The notes: generated by a model from the letters alone, not told the origin. Positions 1 to 9,386 are shown, numbered from the stretch's first letter. The stretch is 64,000 nucleotides of DNA from Melioribacter roseus (GCA_020726285.1 DYSW01000004.1:1-64000); one strand, 5' to 3'. Translations and numbers: made by a program.

Positions 1-203
1 TTTTGGTAAATCACTGTTGCAATGTGCAATGAATCGCTTTCAACATTAGAATAAAGATATTCCAGAACTTCGGGTGTTGCGTAAATTTTTATACTTGCGA
101 TGGTTTCATCATTATAAATTTTCCAACTTTCATCATTTATTTGAGCTGAGATATTATTGAAACTGAATAAAATTATAAGAAAATACTTTATGAATTTTTC
201 CAT
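1..203 (-). CDS. CotH-like secreted protein, N-terminal fragment
   Basis: This is the 5' part of a gene that runs off the left edge of the window. Read on the minus strand from the ATG at 203, it begins MEKFIKYFLIILFSF and continues to an AQ that looks like a signal-peptide end. The mature part has a pattern like IKIYATPEVLEYLYSN followed by ESDSLHIATVIYQ. That pattern resembles the opening of CotH-family (spore coat protein H kinase-like) proteins, which in FCB bacteria are often secreted and of unknown substrate. The start overlaps the end of the upstream asparaginase gene by 16 bp, so the two are probably co-transcribed. Only about 67 residues are visible, so the family call is tentative; the open frame and the signal peptide are clear. 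Confidence 0.6.
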   Translation of the reverse strand, partial: MEKFIKYFLIILFSFNNISAQINDESWKIYNDETIASIKIYATPEVLEYLYSNVESDSLHIATVIYQ

Positions 204-1171
204 TCAAATAACTCTTTTATTTCGTTAAGGTTTTGTGTTTTACCAAGAATAATCATTGTTTTTATTCTGGCTTTCTGACCGTTTAGATATTCTGCGAAAA
301 TAACACCAAGATTTTTTATCCATTTTCCAGCTCCTTCATAACTATAAACATCTAAAGTTTCGCCAGCTGGGCAACGTGAAACTAAAATTACAGGAATTCC
401 TTTACTAACAACGTATTCTATTCCATCAAAAGCTTTCGGTGGAACATTTCCTACTCCGAGTGCTTCAACTACTAATGCTTCAGTACCGGAATTAGCTGAA
501 AATCTAAAAAATTTATCATCCATTCCAGCATAAACTTCCAACAAATCAACATTCGAATTTATTTTATCAGTTGGAATTTTCTCTAAAAATTTTGGTAAAC
601 GATTGTAAATAACTCGCCCTTTTTCGACAAATCCTAGTGAACCAAAATTTAGGCTATGGAAAGTTTCTATATCATCAGTATGAGTTTTTGTTACTTCGCT
701 TGCAGCGTTAATTTCGCCATTTAAGCAAACTAAAACTCCCATTTTTCTACTATTATCTTCATTAATTATGTGAATTGCGTCGTTCAAATTACGAGGTCCA
801 TCCCAATCTGGCTCCGAACTTGTACGCATTGCACCAATTACAACAATTGGTTTTTCGGTAACAACGGTTAAATCTAAAAAGTAAGCAGTTTCTTCAAGTG
901 TGTCCGTTCCGTGCGTTATAACAATTCCGTCATACTCGTTTTTACTAATCTCAGATTGTATTAGCTTTGATAATTCCAACATTAATTCGGGAGTCATGTG
1001 TGGTCCCGGTCGATTTCCAAAATTATAGATAGATAATTTTGCAAGATTCCTAACATCGGGCATTAGTTGAATTAATTCTTCTCCTTGAAAAAATGGAATA
1101 GCTCCACCAGTTTTTTCATCAATTTTCATTGAAAATGTCCCACCTGTAAAAACAATTAAGATGTTCTTCAT
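188..1171 (-). CDS. L-asparaginase (asparaginase/glutaminase family)
   Basis: This enzyme hydrolyses L-asparagine to aspartate and ammonia. The 327-residue length fits the family. Both active-site threonine motifs are present: TGGTFS near the N terminus (Thr12) and HGTDT at 87-91 (Thr89, Asp90). The supporting lysine lies in the EKPIVVIGAMR segment (Lys107). There is no signal peptide, so the protein is probably cytoplasmic, as in type I enzymes. It starts directly after the epimerase stop codon and overlaps the CotH-like gene downstream, which suggests a three-gene minus-strand unit. The sequence does not show whether glutamine is also used. No key residue appears to be missing. Confidence 0.9.
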   Translation of the reverse strand: MKNILIVFTGGTFSMKIDEKTGGAIPFFQGEELIQLMPDVRNLAKLSIYNFGNRPGPHMTPELMLELSKLIQSEISKNEYDGIVITHGTDTLEETAYFLDLTVVTEKPIVVIGAMRTSSEPDWDGPRNLNDAIHIINEDNSRKMGVLVCLNGEINAASEVTKTHTDDIETFHSLNFGSLGFVEKGRVIYNRLPKFLEKIPTDKINSNVDLLEVYAGMDDKFFRFSANSGTEALVVEALGVGNVPPKAFDGIEYVVSKGIPVILVSRCPAGETLDVYSYEGAGKWIKNLGVIFAEYLNGQKARIKTMIILGKTQNLNEIKELFEWKNS

Positions 1172-2092
1172 TTATTTTCCTGTAAAATATTGAATTGTTT
1201 CAAATAAACCTTGTTCGAGTGAAAAGTCGGGAGAAAATCCAAGCAAATCTTCTGTTTCTTTTATTGAAGCTGAGCTGAATTTTATGTCACCAGGTCGAAT
1301 ATCAAGATATTTAATCTTGCTTTTTGAATTAGTAATTTTGATAATAGTTTTAGTAATTTCATTTATTGTAACAGATTTTCCGGTTGCTACATTAAAAACT
1401 TCGCCTTTTCCTTTAAAATCTTCAAGCAATTTTCCAGCTTTTACAACATCTTTAACAAACACAAAATCTCTTGTTTGTTCGCCATCACCATAAATTATTA
1501 TATCTAAATTATTTATTGCATTATGAACAAAAATTGGGATTGCTGCTGCATATTGACTTTTAGGATCTTGCCGTGGTCCAAAAACATTGAAAAATCTTAG
1601 TGAATTTGTGTTAAGTCCAAATTCTTCAGCGTACATTTTTAAGTAAAATTCACCATCTAATTTAGTAATTGCATAAGGAGTTTTTGGTTCTGGATTCATT
1701 AAAATAGTTTTAGGATGTTTTAGGTTATCGCCATAAATTGCTGCTGAACTTGCGTGAATAATTTTACCAACTTTGTTCTTTTTGGCAGCTTCCAACAGAT
1801 TTAATAATCCAAGAACATTTATATCAACTGTTTCATAAGGTTTTTGAATTGATTCTGGTACGGAAATTAATGCTGCAAGATTAATTAGAATGTCAGTGTC
1901 TTGTAAGATATTTTCAATCGAAACCTTATCTGTTATGCTAATTTGGTGAAATTTAAGATTATATTTTTCTATGTTTTTCTTAAAACCGGTTCTCAGATTG
2001 TCTATAACTTCAACGTGAAAACCTCGATTTACAAACTCTTCGACAAAATGACTTCCAATAAAACCCGCTCCGCCTGAAACAACAACTTTCAT
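1172..2092 (-). CDS. NAD-dependent sugar-nucleotide epimerase/dehydratase (extended SDR)
   Basis: This is an extended short-chain dehydrogenase/reductase of 306 residues. It has the N-terminal dinucleotide-binding GGAGFIGSH motif (residues 7-15). The catalytic set is also present: Ser115/Ser116 in HASSAAIYGD and the YxxxK pair Tyr140/Lys144. The pattern matches UDP-glucose 4-epimerase and related nucleotide-sugar epimerases or dehydratases acting in polysaccharide precursor synthesis. The segment LRFFNVFGPRQDP is typical of that branch. The gene is first in the minus-strand unit with the asparaginase. Exact substrate cannot be read from sequence; UDP-glucose/UDP-galactose or UDP-GlcNAc derivatives are the likely candidates. 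Confidence 0.88.
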   Translation of the reverse strand: MKVVVSGGAGFIGSHFVEEFVNRGFHVEVIDNLRTGFKKNIEKYNLKFHQISITDKVSIENILQDTDILINLAALISVPESIQKPYETVDINVLGLLNLLEAAKKNKVGKIIHASSAAIYGDNLKHPKTILMNPEPKTPYAITKLDGEFYLKMYAEEFGLNTNSLRFFNVFGPRQDPKSQYAAAIPIFVHNAINNLDIIIYGDGEQTRDFVFVKDVVKAGKLLEDFKGKGEVFNVATGKSVTINEITKTIIKITNSKSKIKYLDIRPGDIKFSSASIKETEDLLGFSPDFSLEQGLFETIQYFTGK

Positions 2093-2354
2093 TCTTACCT
2101 TTTTCTTTATTTTCTACCCAAAAAATAGCCAATTACAAGTAAATTATTAGAAATATCTTGCAATTAACATTTAAAAATAAAAGGATATTTAGTCGGCATT
2201 AAATAAAAAATAATCAAAAAAGTTTATTTGTTTGATATTAAAGGATTTAGCAAAAAAAGTAAAATATTATTTGGAGAAAGTGTAAAAAGCCGTTATTTTC
2301 GTATCGAAATTTGAACGTTACACTTGTGTTAATAAGTTGTTAATAACTCATTAA

Positions 2355-2370
2355 TGTGAAACGTTTCACA
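2355..2370. promoter_or_regulatory. Perfect 16-bp palindrome, operator-like
   Basis: The sequence TGTGAAACGTTTCACA is its own reverse complement. A central CG flanked by AAA/TTT arms is the style of LacI-family operators. It also contains the two half-sites of parS, but in everted order. It lies between dnaA and the epimerase gene with no regulator gene next to it. Function is inference. Confidence 0.45.
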
Positions 2371-2490
2371 AAAGCGAAGTAACTCAAATCTCACTTGTTA
2401 ATTATGTATTGATTGTTTATAGTCTTAGAAGCAAACTTGTAAATCTATTAAAAACAATAAGTTAATAAACAATAACTAATGTTTGTAAAT

Positions 2491-2499
2491 TGTTGATAA
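2491..2499 (-). promoter_or_regulatory. DnaA-box-like site (one mismatch)
   Basis: TGTTGATAA on the plus strand is the complement of TTATCAACA, one base away from the TTATCCACA consensus. It lies 68 bp before an exact box that overlaps the 5' end of the dnaA region. Confidence 0.4.
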
Positions 2500-2566
2500 C
2501 TTTATTTGCTTTTGTAATTATTATGTAATTTTTAAGAAAAACAATCTTTTTTGTTGAACAATTATT

Positions 2567-2575
2567 TGTGGATAA
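2567..2575 (-). promoter_or_regulatory. Consensus DnaA box
   Basis: TGTGGATAA on the plus strand is the exact complement of the DnaA box TTATCCACA. It lies just upstream of the preferred dnaA start at 2604, and inside the coding frame if an earlier start is used. It could serve autoregulation of dnaA or be part of an origin. Confidence 0.55.
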
Positions 2576-2603
2576 CTTTTTTATGACAGATTATGCAATT
2601 AAA

Positions 2604-4019
2604 ATGGAATCAAACCCAAATATGAAAAATATATGGAAAGATTGCCTTACAATAATAAAAGATAAAGTGCCAGATTTAACTTATAACACTTGGTTTTTAC
2701 CAATCAAACCAATCGAACTGAATAATCAAAATTTAAAGGTTGAAGTTCCGAGTAATTTTTTTATTGAATGGCTTGAAGAAAGATATGGAAATATTATCGA
2801 TGAAACGGTTAAATCCGTGATTGGAAAAAATGCAGAATTGTCATTTATTGTTGCAGAAAATAAAGAAGAGAAATCAGCCACAAATATTAGAAATTCCAAC
2901 ATTACACAATTGCCAACTTTGAAAAAAAATGAAAATCATAATTATTACAAGAAAAATGAAACTGATTCATCTGAAAAGGAAGAAACTCCGATATCTTTGT
3001 TAAATCCCAGATATACATTTGAAAATTTTATAAAAGGCGAAAATAATCAACTTGCGCGTGCAGCAGCTTTGGCAATTGCAGAAAACCCCGGCGAAACTTC
3101 TTTCAACCCACTTTTCATTTATGGCGGAGTTGGTCTCGGAAAAACACATATAATCCAAGCCATTGGGAATGAAATCTTACAAAAAAGATCTACAAAAAAA
3201 GTTAGCTATCTTTCGGTAGATATGTTTACTGCAGAATTTGTTGATGCAATTCAGCATGATAAAGTGAATGAATTTTCCAGCAGATACAAAACAGTTGATG
3301 TTTTGATAATCGACGATATTCAATTTTTGATCGGAAAAGAAAAAACACAAGATTTATTCTTTCAGATTTTTAATCAGTTACATCAATCAGGAAAGCAAAT
3401 TATTCTTTCATCTGATAAACCACCTAAAGAATTAAAAGGATTAAGCGAAAGACTTGTTTCTCGATTTCAGTGGGGACTGACTGCGGATATTCAACCACCA
3501 GATTTTGAGACGAGAATTGCAATTTTGAATAAAAAAAGCAAAAATTATGGAATAAATATCTCTCACAAAATGATTGAATATATTGCACTAAATATTACTT
3601 CAAATATTCGGGAATTAGAAGGTTGTTTAATAAAATTGCTAGCTAATTCATCTTTAAGTAATAAAGAAATCGATATTGAACTCGTAAAACGCACCGTTAA
3701 AGAAATTGCAACCAACCGAGAATCGAATATTACAATTGATCAAATTACAAAAGTAGTTTGCCATCACTTTAAGGTCGAGGAAAATGCAGTTCGTGAGAAA
3801 AATCGAAAGAAAGAAGTTGTAATTGCTCGCCAAGTTGCAATGTATTTATCAAAAAAATTAACTGCATCTTCATTAAAAACGGTTGGACTTCATTTCGGAG
3901 GACGCGACCATTCGACTGTAATTCATGCACAAACTACAGTTGAATCATTAATGGAAGTTGATCCGCAACTAAAAGAATCGGTTAAATATCTAAAAAATAA
4001 AATCGAATTCAGCATTTAA
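2604..4019 (+). CDS. dnaA: Chromosomal replication initiator protein DnaA
   Basis: DnaA binds DnaA boxes and opens the replication origin in an ATP-dependent way. With the start at 2604 the protein is 471 residues. Domain I is visible as IWKDCLTIIKDKVPDLTYNTW, followed by a low-complexity Asn/Lys linker. The AAA+ domain has Walker A GGVGLGKT (174-181) and Walker B LIIDD (234-238). The C-terminal DNA-binding domain has the signature GGRDHSTVIHA (432-442). The frame also allows GTG 2568 or ATG 2583. I prefer ATG 2604 because the distance to the conserved Trp then matches other DnaA proteins; there is no strong ribosome-binding site to decide. A weak imperfect hairpin follows the stop codon. Confidence 0.97.
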   Translation: MESNPNMKNIWKDCLTIIKDKVPDLTYNTWFLPIKPIELNNQNLKVEVPSNFFIEWLEERYGNIIDETVKSVIGKNAELSFIVAENKEEKSATNIRNSNITQLPTLKKNENHNYYKKNETDSSEKEETPISLLNPRYTFENFIKGENNQLARAAALAIAENPGETSFNPLFIYGGVGLGKTHIIQAIGNEILQKRSTKKVSYLSVDMFTAEFVDAIQHDKVNEFSSRYKTVDVLIIDDIQFLIGKEKTQDLFFQIFNQLHQSGKQIILSSDKPPKELKGLSERLVSRFQWGLTADIQPPDFETRIAILNKKSKNYGINISHKMIEYIALNITSNIRELEGCLIKLLANSSLSNKEIDIELVKRTVKEIATNRESNITIDQITKVVCHHFKVEENAVREKNRKKEVVIARQVAMYLSKKLTASSLKTVGLHFGGRDHSTVIHAQTTVESLMEVDPQLKESVKYLKNKIEFSI

Positions 4020-4050
4020 TACCTCTATTTTTTTAAATAATAGGTTTTCT

Positions 4051-6189
4051 ATGAAATTTAGACTCATTCTGATTCTCATTTTATCTATTTCTAACTTAAT
4101 TTTTGCAAAATATTCTGAAGGGCAATATCCTTTAAGTGAAATAAAGAAATTAAATTTGTTTCAAGCAGGACTCATAATATCAATTGATGAAATATACAAT
4201 CCAAATGGAATAAGTTTAATTGATGCTCTTGTAAAAGTAAATGGCTGTTCAGGTTCATTTTTATCTGATGATGGGCTAATAATTACAAATCATCATTGTG
4301 CATTTGCGGCAATAAATGATGCAAGTACAACTGAAAATAATTATCTTGAAAATGGATTTTGGTCGGGCAGTAAAGAAAATGAAATTCCAGCTAAAGACTA
4401 CACAGCAAAAATCACTGAATCTTATGAAGATGTTTCACAGCAAATTTTAGAATCAGTTAAAGGAATTGAAGATTTATCAGAACGTTCTAAAGCGATTCAG
4501 AAAAAGATGAAAGAAATCGGTGAAGCCTCAACTGATCTTAAAAATTCAATCGAGGCAAGTGTTTCAGAAATGTTTCCAGGACAATCTTACATTTTATTCA
4601 AATATCGAATAATTGAAGATGTACGTTTAGTTTATGTTCCACCAAGAACAATTGGTGAGTTTGGTGGTGAAGCTGATAATTGGGTTTGGCCACGTCATAC
4701 AGGCGATTTTACTTTCATGCGAGCGTATGTTGCAAGTGATGGAAGTTCGGCAAAATATGATAAAAGCAACATTCCCTTTAAACCGAAAAAATTTCTGAAA
4801 GTAAATGAAAATGGTTTGAACGAAGGCGATTTTGCATTTATACTTGGTTATCCTGGAAAAACTTACAGAAATTTTCCTTCAAATTTTCTTGAGTATCAAT
4901 ACAATTTTCAACTTCCTTTTATTTCAGATTTGTTTGAATGGACAATAGATTTGATTGAACGAACAACAAAAAATGATGAAAAAATGAGTTTGGCTTATTC
5001 AAGTCACATAAAACGGCTTGCTAATACAATGAAAAATTACAAGGGAAAAATTCAAGGTTTGCAAAAAACAAATTTAATTGATTCCAAAAAACAAGAAGAA
5101 ATTGAAATTCAGGAAATGATTAATTCCGACCAGAATCTAAATGAAAAATATTCAAAATTGTTTTTACAATTGGAAGAAGCGTATAAAATAAAAAATAATA
5201 TCGCAAAAAAGGAAATGTGGTTAAATAGTTTAGGAATGCTTTCGGACAATATGAAATTAGCATTTTTTGTGCTTAATAATGCCGAAGAAATGGAGAAACC
5301 AAATTCCGAAAGAAGTAAAGATTTTAAAGATGAAAATATTTCTACGACAATTGCAAAATTCGACGAATTATTCCAAATCTCAATGCCCAAAATGGAAAGG
5401 GAATTGTTAAATAAAATGATTAAAGATGCATCATTCTATTCTGAAAATTCGCAAATAATTGCCTTGCAACAACTTAAAACTGATGAACAAATTGCGGATT
5501 TTGTCGAAAAAGTAATTTCAAGCAATATTACAAATAGAAACAAATTTCAAGAATTGTTAAAATTAACAAAATCTGAATTAACCGAAATGAAAATCCCAAT
5601 TTTAAATATTTCAATGGAATTAAATGCACAAATCAAAGAAATTAAAGAAATAAACGATAATTTTAATGGAACGCTAAGCAAATTGTTGCCTCAGTTTAAC
5701 GAAGTAAAAAGGATTTATAAAGATGCTTTGTTTATTCCAGATGCAAATGGAACTTTAAGATTTACTTATGGTTACGTAAAAGGTTATTCACCTAAAGATG
5801 CAATTTATTCAAAACCATTTACAACATTAACCGGAATTATTGAAAAAAATAGCTTGGGCGGAGAATATCAAATTCCAGCAAAAATGAAAGAATTATATAA
5901 GCAAAAAGACTTTGGGAATTACTTCGAGGAAGATTTAAATTCAGTCCCGGTTGCATTACTTTATAATATGGACACAACTGGTGGAAATTCTGGAAGTCCC
6001 ATTTTAGATGAAAATGGTTATCTGGTTGGCGTTAATTTCGATAGAGCATTTGAAGCAACAATAAATGATTATGCTTGGAGCGATGAATATAGCCGTTCAA
6101 TCGGTGTTGATATTCGATACATTTTATGGGTAACCGAAAAAATTGGCGGAGCAGAAAAAATTCTTGATGAACTTGGAATCAAGAAATAG
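4051..6189 (+). CDS. S46-family dipeptidyl-peptidase (DPP7/DPP11 type)
   Basis: This is a secreted or periplasmic serine exopeptidase of 712 residues with an N-terminal signal peptide ending near AKYSEG. S46 landmarks are all present: NGCSGSF and TNHHC (catalytic His at 81-82), the NWVWPRHTGDF block with the probable catalytic Asp219, and TGGNSGSP with catalytic Ser647. Eighteen residues after that serine is Arg665 in the segment NFDRAFE. In the characterised enzymes an Arg at this place marks DPP11, which removes dipeptides ending in Asp or Glu, whereas DPP7 has Gly. The gene stands alone between dnaA and the convergent carB. A role in peptide use is likely. Confidence 0.92.
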   Translation: MKFRLILILILSISNLIFAKYSEGQYPLSEIKKLNLFQAGLIISIDEIYNPNGISLIDALVKVNGCSGSFLSDDGLIITNHHCAFAAINDASTTENNYLENGFWSGSKENEIPAKDYTAKITESYEDVSQQILESVKGIEDLSERSKAIQKKMKEIGEASTDLKNSIEASVSEMFPGQSYILFKYRIIEDVRLVYVPPRTIGEFGGEADNWVWPRHTGDFTFMRAYVASDGSSAKYDKSNIPFKPKKFLKVNENGLNEGDFAFILGYPGKTYRNFPSNFLEYQYNFQLPFISDLFEWTIDLIERTTKNDEKMSLAYSSHIKRLANTMKNYKGKIQGLQKTNLIDSKKQEEIEIQEMINSDQNLNEKYSKLFLQLEEAYKIKNNIAKKEMWLNSLGMLSDNMKLAFFVLNNAEEMEKPNSERSKDFKDENISTTIAKFDELFQISMPKMERELLNKMIKDASFYSENSQIIALQQLKTDEQIADFVEKVISSNITNRNKFQELLKLTKSELTEMKIPILNISMELNAQIKEIKEINDNFNGTLSKLLPQFNEVKRIYKDALFIPDANGTLRFTYGYVKGYSPKDAIYSKPFTTLTGIIEKNSLGGEYQIPAKMKELYKQKDFGNYFEEDLNSVPVALLYNMDTTGGNSGSPILDENGYLVGVNFDRAFEATINDYAWSDEYSRSIGVDIRYILWVTEKIGGAEKILDELGIKK

Positions 6190-6191
6190 AT

Positions 6192-9100
6192 TTAATATTC
6201 GTTCCAACTTCTGACTTGGTTTTCAGTTCCTTTGTCAGATAAAATTGCTTTGAAAAATCTACGGGCAATTTGGATATTTGTGATTAGAGGGATATTGAAA
6301 TCGACGGCTTTTCTGCGAATCAGATAATCACTATCTAGTTCATCTTCATCTGTATTTTTTGGAATGTTTACAACCAAATCAAATCTTTTTTCTTCGAGAT
6401 AATCCATCACATTTGGCGATTTTTCATCAAAAGGTCTGAAAAGAATTTCCACATCAATACCATTTCGTTGATAAAACAATGCAGTTGCTTCAGTTCCAAA
6501 TAATTTAATTCCATTTTTCTGAATTTTTCTTAATTCTTCAATAATTTGAGCTTTTTCTTCAGTTCTGCCAGTTGAAAGAAAAATTGCATTTTTTGGAATT
6601 TTATAACCAACTGCAAGCATGCTTTTCAAAAATGCTTCATTAAAATCATCTCCAATACACGCAACTTCGCCAGTTGAAGCCATTTCAACACCAAGAATTG
6701 GATCTGAACCTTTTAATCTTGTAAACGAAAATTGTGGTGCTTTTACGCCGACATAATCTAAATCAAAACTATTGTGATGAAATGCTGGTTTTTTTTCTCC
6801 AATAATCATGCGAGTTGCAATTTCAATAAAATTTAATTTAAGCACTTTTGAGATAAATGGAAAACTTCTTGAAGCACGCAGATTGCATTCAATTACTTTT
6901 ACTTCATTATCTTTTGCAAGAAATTGAATATTAAACGGACCAGAAATTTGTAATTTATCTGCAATTTTCTTTGTAATCAACTTTACTTTTCGCATTGTTT
7001 CAAGATAAGTTCTTTGTGGTGGAAAAACAATTGTTGCGTCTCCAGAATGAACTCCGGCATTTTCAATATGTTCTGAAATAGCATAAACTACAACTTCGCC
7101 ATCTTGAGCAACTGCGTCAACTTCAATTTCGCGTGCATCTGTAATAAATTTTGATATTACAACGGGATGTTCTTTGCTTATATCCGAAGCGTTTTTTAGA
7201 TAAATATCAAGTTCAGATACAGTTAAAATTACACTCATTGCAGCACCAGAAAGAACGTAACTTGGGCGAATTAAAACCGGAAAACCAACATTTTTACAGA
7301 AAATTCTTGCAGATTCGTGATCAGTTAATTCTTCCCATTGTGGTTGGTCAATTTCAAGATTATCAAGAATTTCAGAAAACTTGTCGCGACTTTCAGCGTT
7401 GTCAATCTGTTCGGGCGAAGTTCCAAGTATTTTTACGCCACTTTTGCTCAACTTAATCGCTAAATTATTTGGAATTTGTCCTCCAACGGAAACAATTACT
7501 CCAATTGGATTTTCTTTTTCATAAATATCAAGAATTCTTTCCAAACTTAATTCATCAAAATATAATTTATGAAAAGTATCGTGATCAGTACTTACAGTTT
7601 CTGGATTGTAATTAATCATAATTGATTTATAATTGTGTTTATCCAAAGTTTGTGCGGCATTTACGCAACACCAATCAAATTCTACAGAAGAACCAATTCG
7701 ATAAGCACCACTTCCTAAAACAATTATTTGATTTTTTTCACCAAAGTTGATGTCGTTTTCTGTTCCGTGATAAGTAAGATAAAGATAATTTGTTTTTGCG
7801 GGATATTCTGCGGCAAGTGTATCAATTTGCTTTACAACAGGAAAAATTCCCAGCGATTTTCTTCTTGCTCTCACAGAAAATTCATCATTGTTTGTAAGTA
7901 ACCCAATTTGTTTATCAGAAAAACCAACTTTTTTAAGATGGAAAAAGTTATCAATGTCAATTTCTTCAAGTTTAGAAGATTGAAATCTTTTCTTTAGATC
8001 TACAATTCTCTTTAATTTGTACAAAAACCATTTATCAATTTTGGTTAGTTTATTAATTTCATCAATAGAAAAATTTTGTTCGAGAGCAGTTGCAATTTGA
8101 AAAATTCTATTCGGATTTGCCGCTTTTATTTGCTTTCTAATATCTTCAGTATTTTCAGAATTATTGCAAACAAGGCCATTCTTACCAATATCAAGCATTC
8201 TAATTGCTTTTTGCAAAACTTCTTCAAAACTTCGTCCGATTGCCATTACTTCGCCAACCGATTTCATTTCTGAACCGAGAGTTGTGCTAACTTGGTTAAA
8301 TTTTTGTAAATCCCATCGTGGAAATTTTAGAACAACATAATCTAATGCTGGTTCAAAAGCTGCAGAAGTTTGTTTTGTAACGGAATTTTCAATTTCATTA
8401 AGTGCATAACCAATAGAAAGTTTAGTAGCAACAAATGCAAGTGGATAACCGGTTGCTTTTGAAGCTAAAGCCGAACTACGACTTAGGCGTGCATTTACTT
8501 CGATTATTCTGTAATCTTCAGAATTTGGTGAAAGTGCATATTGGATATTGCATTCGCCAATAATTCCCAAATGTCGAATCAATTTGATTCCGATTGAACG
8601 TAGTTTGAAATTTTCAGTTGCCGAAAGTGTTTGAACTGGCGAAATTACGATACTATCACCAGTGTGAATTCCCATTGGGTCAAAATTTTCCATAGAACAA
8701 ACTGCAATTGCGTTATCGAATTTATCTCTAACAATTTCATATTCTACTTCTTTCCAGCCAAAAAGTGATTCTTCAATTAAAATTTGATTTGTAAACGAAA
8801 ACGCACGATTTGCTTTTTCTATCAAATCTTGCTTGTTATCAACTATTCCAGAACCTAAACCTCCAAGAGCGTAAGCAATTCGCAACATAATCGGAAAACC
8901 AATTTTTTCAGCCGCTTGCACAGCTTCATCAACTGAATAAACAGAAAAACTTTGTGCCATTTGCAAACCAACTTCGGCTACTTTTTCCGCAAACAATTTT
9001 CTGTCTTCAGTATTTTTGATTGTTTCAACCGAAGTTCCTAAAACTTTTATGTTGTGTCTCTGTAAAATTCCTGAAGTGTAAAGTTCAACTCCAACATTTA

Positions 9101-9386
9101 AAGCAGTTTGTCCGCCAAATCCAAGTAAAATTCCATCAGGTTTTTCTTTTTCAATTACTTTTTCTACATAATTTATTGAAAGTGGTAGAAAGTAAACTTC
9201 ATCAGCCAATTGTTCGGAAGTTTGAATTGTTGCGATATTCGGATTTATTAAAACAATTTTAATTCCGTCTTCTTTCAGAGCTTTAATTGCTTGACTTCCT
9301 GAATAATCAAATTCGCCGGCTTGCCCAATTTGTAAAGCTCCAGAACCGAGAATTAAAATCTTATTGTATTTATCTTTTCTTATCAT
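6192..9386 (-). CDS. carB: Carbamoyl-phosphate synthase large subunit
   Basis: CarB makes carbamoyl phosphate from bicarbonate, ammonia and two ATP, feeding pyrimidine and arginine synthesis. The 1064-residue length is normal. The two duplicated halves are visible: an N-terminal pre-ATP-grasp segment LILGSGALQIGQAGEFDYSG, and its repeat IIVLGSGAYRIGSSVEFDW in the second half. Each is followed by an ATP-grasp domain with EVNARLSRSSALASKATGYP in the first half and IECNLRASRSFPFISK in the second. The C terminus is an MGS-like regulatory domain. It overlaps carA by 4 bp, which indicates translational coupling. Its 3' end is 2 bp from the convergent S46 peptidase gene. Confidence 0.97.
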   Translation of the reverse strand: MIRKDKYNKILILGSGALQIGQAGEFDYSGSQAIKALKEDGIKIVLINPNIATIQTSEQLADEVYFLPLSINYVEKVIEKEKPDGILLGFGGQTALNVGVELYTSGILQRHNIKVLGTSVETIKNTEDRKLFAEKVAEVGLQMAQSFSVYSVDEAVQAAEKIGFPIMLRIAYALGGLGSGIVDNKQDLIEKANRAFSFTNQILIEESLFGWKEVEYEIVRDKFDNAIAVCSMENFDPMGIHTGDSIVISPVQTLSATENFKLRSIGIKLIRHLGIIGECNIQYALSPNSEDYRIIEVNARLSRSSALASKATGYPLAFVATKLSIGYALNEIENSVTKQTSAAFEPALDYVVLKFPRWDLQKFNQVSTTLGSEMKSVGEVMAIGRSFEEVLQKAIRMLDIGKNGLVCNNSENTEDIRKQIKAANPNRIFQIATALEQNFSIDEINKLTKIDKWFLYKLKRIVDLKKRFQSSKLEEIDIDNFFHLKKVGFSDKQIGLLTNNDEFSVRARRKSLGIFPVVKQIDTLAAEYPAKTNYLYLTYHGTENDINFGEKNQIIVLGSGAYRIGSSVEFDWCCVNAAQTLDKHNYKSIMINYNPETVSTDHDTFHKLYFDELSLERILDIYEKENPIGVIVSVGGQIPNNLAIKLSKSGVKILGTSPEQIDNAESRDKFSEILDNLEIDQPQWEELTDHESARIFCKNVGFPVLIRPSYVLSGAAMSVILTVSELDIYLKNASDISKEHPVVISKFITDAREIEVDAVAQDGEVVVYAISEHIENAGVHSGDATIVFPPQRTYLETMRKVKLITKKIADKLQISGPFNIQFLAKDNEVKVIECNLRASRSFPFISKVLKLNFIEIATRMIIGEKKPAFHHNSFDLDYVGVKAPQFSFTRLKGSDPILGVEMASTGEVACIGDDFNEAFLKSMLAVGYKIPKNAIFLSTGRTEEKAQIIEELRKIQKNGIKLFGTEATALFYQRNGIDVEILFRPFDEKSPNVMDYLEEKRFDLVVNIPKNTDEDELDSDYLIRRKAVDFNIPLITNIQIARRFFKAILSDKGTENQVRSWNEY

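Larger units (their letters stand above)
2093..2603. other. Non-coding region upstream of dnaA; candidate replication-origin or dnaA control region
   Basis: About 0.5 kb without a convincing gene separates the divergent epimerase and dnaA genes. It is extremely AT-rich. It holds one exact DnaA box (2567-2575), a one-mismatch box (2491-2499), two two-mismatch copies TGTTAATAA (2327-2335 and 2338-2346) and a perfect 16-bp palindrome (2355-2370). AT-rich DNA with clustered DnaA boxes beside dnaA is the usual look of oriC or of a DnaA-autoregulated promoter. Strand-skew data would be needed to decide, because in many FCB bacteria the origin is not beside dnaA. Confidence 0.5.

Noticed and set aside
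2355-2370. A parS centromere site
   Set aside because: The half-sites are in the opposite order to the parS consensus TGTTTCACGTGAAACA, so ParB would not be expected to bind it in the normal way. It is kept only as an operator-like palindrome.
4021-4048. Terminator after dnaA
   Set aside because: Only an imperfect AT-rich hairpin with four T follows the stop codon, too weak to call.
7151-7456. Open frames opposite carB and other long genes
   Set aside because: They lie in antisense frames of strongly supported genes and have no ribosome-binding site, signal or family motif. They result from AT-rich codon use.
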